Shown here piece by piece: positions 57,772 through 64,000 of a stretch of 64,000 bases of DNA (position 1 is the stretch's first letter; each line of letters begins with the position of its first letter). The stretch comes from Dirofilaria immitis (lineage: Eukaryota; Nematoda; Chromadorea; Rhabditida; Onchocercidae), in NCBI GenBank assembly GCA_024305405.1, contig JAKNDB010000103.1:2852001-2916000 (forward strand), in the 5' to 3' direction. Made by a program: the position numbers and the translations under genes. The notes below the pieces were generated by a model. That model did not search any database. It saw nothing but the letters and a program-made list of their open reading frames with translations, and was not told the DNA's origin.

Positions 57772-60700
57772 CTACAATCGCAATATGGCATATTTGTGAT
57801 GTCGTTTTACCTTTGAAACAATTACTCTACCGTCGAAGGAAACGGAAGCAAAAATCCATGGATCATTACCTGCCCATGCACAGCTATATACCGATTCCTC
57901 ATGCTCTTCCATTTTTTCCAAACGTTCGTCACCCAAAACACTGAAAAAAATTCTGAATTTAGTAGAAGCAAAAAGAATAAAAAAACGGTATCATATACAA
58001 GTAGTGCAATATTGTTAAGAATTTTGCTAAGTTCCAAAAACTTAAGCATCTTTGAATTTAACTATTTAAAACTTTTTCGAACCTATTCTAGGCAATTAAT
58101 GATAAATAGAAGAAAAGTGATATTAAAATTCATTTTGAATTTAAAAATTACTTTTCGGGTGAAGAATAGTTGTCGTCCGGTTCCAGTGCAAGCGAATGGA
58201 TAGATTCAGAACTAAGAGATTCTAAACTATTCAGAAACAATCTAGCATCACTGCCTGCTGATAATAACAATTGATCATGAATAGGGTTGAACTTGACGCA
58301 CCATACCCTACAATAGACAAAAACTCTGCAATTCAGAAATATATTTCGATTTAATAACTATCGTTTTATGGAATTAACATTCCAGTACCCCGCTTATTTT
58401 GCGCATAATGAATTATTTGTTGCATCGAAAAACATTTTCTCCTTAGCCATCAGTTATAATTGACAGCAGTACAAAAATGAAATGAAAAAAGCAAAATGAC
58501 AAACTGATGGCAAAGTACATGAATATATACAGACAGAAAAAATAAATAAACAAATTTGGGTGGAGTGCTGAAATAAGAAACTTGGATCAAATTATCATTT
58601 CGAAAAAGAGACCGATATTGAAATAAAAACTTACCAATGTGAATGATCTTGTAAAACCTTCAGAGGCATATCTAACTTTCGAACATCCCACAATGCTACT
58701 CTAAAATCATCACCACAAGTTGCTAGAATATGCTGTACATTAGGATTGAAATCCAAATTTCTGACACGAGGTGAATTTACATGTTTAATATAAAACGCTT
58801 CCCTGAAATTACTCAAATTGATTTCTTTTACAAAATATTTTTTACAAGTAAACAAAAATCAACAGCAAGATAAGGCTGGATTTGGATTTTATTCAGAGTC
58901 GTGAAATCCCATGGATCTTTTTTAGTATCAAACATTAATGCTTCTCACCAAATCCGATAATAAAATTTAATGGAATGTCAAACTTACTGAAGACTACGAA
59001 CATCAACTCCTTTCACCGATGTATTATAAGCTACTGCTAAAGTACTTCCATTTGAGTGAGGGTTCCATACTGATGTGCTTATCGGTATTTTACCGTCGAC
59101 TAATGTAGAACATTCTATCTGAATTATAAACGGAGATAACTTATTCATCAATATTGAACTAATCGATTTTCGAATACAAGACCACTTCTTAGAATCTCGA
59201 AGACTATAAAACACCAATTTTCAATTTCGATGCTTTCAATATTTCTAAGACTAAGAAAAGTTCGTAAAGTTATTTAATATTAAAATTTAAAAGTGAACAC
59301 CCAAAACGACATCGGATACTTGAATTTTTAAATATAATTTTCATTGACAAACAAGGGATATACATACGAAAATTGAAAAACATGAAAATACAAGAAATGA
59401 AACTTTTTTCAAAAATTTTTGATTGCTAATAGAAATAATCTTTTTCAAAAGTCCATCTAGATTCAGTCTCGCATCAAAATAGAAAATACAATAAGCTAAT
59501 TAAAAATAATAATTTTGAAAGCAAAGAACAAAAAAATAAAAACCTTCAATGAATTAGTCACATCAGCTATTAACACAGAATTATTAACGGCAATGGCCAT
59601 TTTGTTCCCACTCGGATGGAATTCAGCTCTTGAAATGAATTATTTTATAAACCGGAGTAATGAGAAAGAAAATTTAAACTGTTTCTTATAGCAACTGATA
59701 ATTAAATGGTTAAACATGATCTTGGAATTTAAACAAAGTGTATAATAATATTTAAATCCACTTCAGTTACTTGAGAATTAGAGATTAAATAGAATGAATG
59801 TACGAACAGCAAAAGAAATTTGTGTACGATTATTTAAATTTAGGATCACTAGAATATGTACTAAATTAAAAACGAAGAATTCCAAAAGCCTTGCTAATAT
59901 GCATTACTATATCTAATTTGATTGAAAATAAGTAGAAATCTAATAATATCTATAATTGATTTTCTTCTGTAACAAATACGTTTCAAACTTACGAAACACA
60001 TTTTCCAGTTTTCGGAGGAGACGTATACTGTGCAAGCTCAACAAGATTCGATTCATCAGCACTCATTTTCCACAAACCAACACCAGTTTGTACTGTGTCA
60101 TTCCCGAAAAAAATATTTTTACCAAAAATATGAGTTGAAATCAGAAATTCCCTAAAGGAATATGCATATAAAGGTGGTCTCGCCGGAATAATAGATGTTT
60201 TAAGATTTATGAATATCTAGGATTATTTCGACTTTCTTTAATAAAGCCTGATCTTTATTATTTCTCCAAACACATTAATCGTCGTTTTTAAACAATTTTA
60301 ATCATTATTTCGCAAGATTTTCACCTATTTTAAGTAATTGAAACAACAACCTACAACTCCCTACTTAATCTGTTTCCGTTTTGTAATCAATATTACTATA
60401 TATTCTGGATTCTGGAAGAATTATGATGACTAAATACTTACAAGCAACATAACATGTGGCAATAATGTTCGAATCGATGGGGAGCTTGACATATTCCAAA
60501 TTTCACCAGCAGGATGAATAAATGATCTTTTGGTGATCTGAAGCCAGTCATCATCGACTCCTAACAAACAAACCTCAAAAAAAAATCAATCATTAGAGTT
60601 AATTTAAAATATGATAAAAACTATTCGCATAAGCATCGAAATAAAAATAAAGTAGGGGTCGATAGAAATCAAAGAATAGAAATCATTAGAATATCGACAA

Positions 60701-60970
60701 AGAATTATTTGAAAAGTTTTAAAGAAAAGTGAATTATATTACTTGCTTTGGAATATCGAGAATAAAGTTCAGAAAATTGGTATTAATGTTAGCCATTATA
60801 CCCTTATATTTTAATTTCCAACTCCTACAAAACTAGGGATTTACCTGATTATCTTGCTTTAACGACAGAGTACCAACAAGAAATAATGTTCTTTCTTGCT
60901 CCGCTGGAAGACCAACAATACTTCGTGCTGGCAAATCAATTCCGTACATCAGAGAGAGTGCTTCCGTCAT
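57772..60970 (-). CDS. EIPR1: EARP/GARP-interacting WD40 protein EIPR1 (TSSC1)
   Basis: EIPR1 is a WD40 beta-propeller that works with the GARP and EARP tethering complexes in endosome-to-Golgi traffic and dense-core vesicle biology. Eight exons: 60845-60970, 60442-60573, 59993-60092, 59544-59628, 58988-59118, 58635-58802, 58152-58307, 57772-57940. Motifs shared with human are MYGIDLPARS, FLVGTLSLKQDNQ, HPAGEIWNMSSSP, RVRNLDFNPN, ILATCGDDFRVALWDVRK, HEESVYSCAWAGNDPW and SFDGRVIVSKV. One base is missing near 60472-60473, after the SSSPS block; with it the exons total 356 codons (human 387 residues). A spliced-leader-like acceptor (AAGTTTAG, ending at 60977) sits just before the ATG. The gene follows TMEM161 on the same strand after about 0.8 kb. 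Confidence 0.92.
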
Positions 60971-61794
60971 TTTCAGCTAAACTTGTATCTGTAAGGTATA
61001 TAAAAAAAAATTTATAAATCAAACCTAGGTGACTATTTTGGAATTCAGTAAAAATAAAAAAACCTCAATGATTTTGTGATATAAGATAATAGTAAAAAAA
61101 TATCTTCCATCAAAAATAATTTTAAAAATTCATTCAAATAAATGAGTGCAGGATATTGATCCTTTATGTCAAAATTAATTTAACGAAAAACAATTGTAAC
61201 AATACAACTTTTATTTACTTAATATAATTATTTTATTTTTAATGCAACTAGTTTTAACCCGCGTCAAATATTGCTCAGTAATATCTCAACGCAGTAATAA
61301 TTATAAAACTATAAAATCGATAACATACTTAAATCACTAAGGTTTTAAAAAACTAAAAAAAGCAACGCAGAGAAACTGAACAATAACAATGAATTGAAAA
61401 ATCAAATCCTAGATCAAAACTCCAAAACAAAAACAGTAATCTCGGTTACAATTACAAACGTTGAAATTCTTTGGTAATATAAATATCAAACGAAATTTCA
61501 AATCGATACATAATAAGAGTGGTAAGAATATGTTGGATTAATAAATAAGGATTATCGTAAATTTTATAATTAGAACTAAATTCGAGTTTGTTTTTGAATC
61601 AATTACTCATGAGGTAAATTAATGAGTCATCTCGAAATCAATTAAAAAAATTATAGAAGCCATACAGATAACATTTTATTGTATTTCTGAAAGTACGTAA
61701 TACATAATGCGACCTAGTATTACAAAATAGAATTTTGGTTCAATGTAAAATTAATAAGCTCATATCGAGCAAGCAGTACTATAGAACATTCATA
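60971..61794. other. Intercistronic spacer between TMEM161 and EIPR1
   Basis: About 0.8 kb of A+T-rich sequence with no coding signal. Its length equals the gaps in the COX4-IMP3 row, so the two flanking genes may also share a transcript. Confidence 0.4.
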
Positions 61795-64000
61795 CTATGA
61801 CCATTCGAAACGATGAGCATAAAGAAGACCCATTAGACTGAAAGCTGCATTAGTCCCAAGTGATGCAACAATTAATACTGACCATAATCCTCGGTGTACC
61901 TTTGCATTCAATAAAGCCCGCAATGAACTTGCTGGAATAGTTGATAGCATCTGTGAATGAACGTCTTCGTAATCCACTCCAGTCCATGAAATACCACCTA
62001 AATTTAAAAATTAGCATTTTCATTTCAAAAATATAAAATCTAGAGATATATCTATATTTCCTGTTCCATGCTTTACGCTACTTATGGACAAATAGAGAAA
62101 GTTTTAGTAGATACAACTACAAAAATTTGCTGTGAAACTTACATGTTGTTTTCAATATTAAAGCATAAAGTACTGGTAAGAGAGGTGGCACAAAATAATG
62201 TAGGGCAGCAACATTGAAGAAATAAAAATAACGCTGTATCTAAAAGACAGCTATATAAAATGTCACAGAAAATGACGTTGTATCCAAAACACAACTACAT
62301 GAAATTTCACAGAAAATGGGACTAAAAATTCAAAACTGAAACTTCCACAAAACGATTATTTCCATTACAGTTTCAATCATCCAAGAGCTTGAAAAAACAT
62401 TCAGTTCACCTTCATTTTCAACACTGATGTCTTGATCCAACCACTTTCACGATGAATCTTAGAAAGGGTAATAAGGGATTGATCCAGAAATGATTGCAAA
62501 TGAGGCCGATACAAGGAGATACGTAACAATGCAGTTAGAAGAACAATATAAATGCGAATGGTATCCATTTGAGATTCATTTACTCTGGAAATATGACAGA
62601 AACAAATAAAAAGTTAAAGTAAAACTATATCCAAGTTTTTATGACATTTCATATTTTATAAATAAATGCACTGTAAATCAGTTAGCATAATCAAGGAAAG
62701 TTCTTTTATAAATGATGCAAGTAACTTTGCGGCCTAGGTCTAAATGGTAGACACTAATTTGCTCAAAAAAAGCAGCATCTTTATATAATTCAAGGATATG
62801 AATAAAAAAATGTTTAAAATAAAAATCTTACAATCGTTTAGGTCCATAAACTAAGTAATTCTTTGCAGGATGAGAGTATAAAAATAATGCCAAAAATTGT
62901 GATAGAAAAGTAAGGTGATATAACATCCTGGAATAATTATTCATATTTGGTAAGCATGATATACATTCTCAGAGACGAAAGGAATGAATATCTATTATCT
63001 TTTATAGAAATTTAATGCAAAAATAAATCTATGTAGGAATACATGGATCATAAAGGGTGATACGCTAAGTTAAAATTTTCCCTGTCTATTCTTCTACGCT
63101 TTATAATTATGAAGTTGTGAACAAAGTTGAAATTGACAATACATTGTCCAAACAGGCAGGCCGATACTGAATAACTTTTGAATATTGAAGAAATTTGGTC
63201 TCTTTATAAAAAAAGGATGTAGGTAGCGAAAATCTAATAAATTATTGAAAAAGCAGGTTAAAATATTTTTCACCAAATCTAGCTTTTAGTTATCATAATT
63301 AATGCTGAATCCTGAGGTCATTGAATAAATATCAAAAATTTGTATATTAATGGAAAATTCAGCTAGTAATATCAAATCAGAATTTTCAGAAAAATTCAAG
63401 TACTTATAAAATAGCAAAAATGCTTACAATTCACAGGACATTATTAAGAATATTTCAGCATAATGTCTCAGAATTTTTACCTTTCTAGCGGTCGTTCAGC
63501 ACCTTTAACGACATCAGAATACATACGCGCATATCTAAAACCCGGAAAAACAAGCAGAGCAGCAAAAAATGCCAGCATGATAGCTAAAGAGATGAAAAAT
63601 AGAAGTGGTGAGTGTTGGGACATATAATCTGGAACTCGACTTTCTATCATAAATTTTGCCGTCGCGTTTTTCAGAGAATCGAATGCTGGAATCAACAATT
63701 TCAAAACTAATGTCAGAGAAATAATTGCAAAATTACTGAATTGTTTTAATGATTGATTTTAATTGCTTTTCAATGCAATCAAAAAATCAAAAGAAAATTC
63801 TTGATATGTTCGTTATTAAGACTGAACAAAGTACCTTCATTCAAGGGCATGTCAAATAGACGCTCCGCAAACATGATTAGCATCAATGAGAATAAGAAAA
63901 ATAAAGATGCCATTGAAATGACCAAATTTCTTTCTCCATTAGCAACATTACTTGTGAAATATGTGGCTGCTACTAGCGTTAATGCCTCAAAATTTTTCAG
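61795..64000 (-). CDS. TMEM161: Transmembrane protein 161 family, 5' end outside the window
   Basis: Multi-pass membrane protein of the TMEM161A/B family; its molecular role is poorly known. Visible exons: 63835-64000 (open at the edge), 63481-63706, 62832-62927, 62410-62584, 62143-62239, 61795-61997. Shared features with human TMEM161B include a hydrophobic block ending [13 protein letters not shown] (human FPGLRLAQMHLDA), [56 protein letters not shown], and the end [10 protein letters not shown]. All exon phases join correctly and no missing base is needed, unlike many neighbours. About half the protein, including the N-terminus, lies beyond the right edge. Family assignment is good; A versus B is not meaningful for a nematode. 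Confidence 0.87.
62231..62318. repeat. 44-bp tandem duplication upstream of a TMEM161 exon
   Basis: Two copies begin at 62231 and 62275 and share ACG(C/T)TGTATC(T/C)AAAA and TTTCACAGAAAATGG-like ends. On the coding strand the nearer copy holds the true acceptor and exon start (TTTTAG then ATACAGCG). The farther copy has the matching position mutated to TTTTGG, which destroys the AG. Confidence 0.75.

Overview
The window looks like nuclear DNA of a parasitic roundworm, most likely a filarial or other spirurid nematode. It is strongly A+T-rich. Genes are cut into many exons by GT...AG introns ending in the nematode 3' splice signal (TTTTCAG or TTTTTAG). Several start codons sit just behind an isolated splice acceptor, as expected for spliced-leader trans-splicing. 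There is also a cuticle collagen gene. Species cannot be settled from the sequence alone. Gene names rest on protein similarity judged by eye; no search was run.

Layout. Minus strand, 1-9215: the 5' part of a HAPSTR1 (C16orf72) orthologue, then HADHA, the alpha subunit of the mitochondrial trifunctional enzyme. 9216-14310: repeat-rich spacer with one small membrane-protein gene (+). Plus strand, 14311-28650: BBS9 (BBSome) followed about 0.8 kb later by a BMPER/Crossveinless-2-like secreted BMP regulator. Minus strand, 44484 down to 29587: COX4, VPS35L, an unrecognised acidic protein and IMP3, each separated by 0.8-0.9 kb, which may be an operon. An isolated prefoldin-3-like fragment lies antisense in a VPS35L intron. 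Plus strand, 45745-48947: VPS28 (ESCRT-I) and ribosomal protein eS27. 48948-53120: a spacer with degenerate repeats. Plus strand, 53121-55972: cuticle collagen, with an exact 23 x 27-bp minisatellite in its first intron. Minus strand, 64000 down to 57772: TMEM161 (entering from the right edge) and EIPR1, again about 0.8 kb apart.

The genes are mostly conserved cell housekeeping: fatty-acid oxidation and respiration (HADHA, COX4), membrane traffic (VPS35L, VPS28, EIPR1, BBS9), ribosome production (IMP3, eS27), plus cuticle and BMP signalling. The most striking pattern is that eight genes need single-base expansions of A/T runs to stay in frame: at least 19 sites, every one a missing base. Adding exactly these makes each fully mapped coding length divisible by three. 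Uncorrected consensus errors are the likeliest cause. Other odd points are an in-frame stop in BBS9, an AT in place of GT at one BMPER donor, and three tandem duplications that copy a 3' splice site with the start of its exon.
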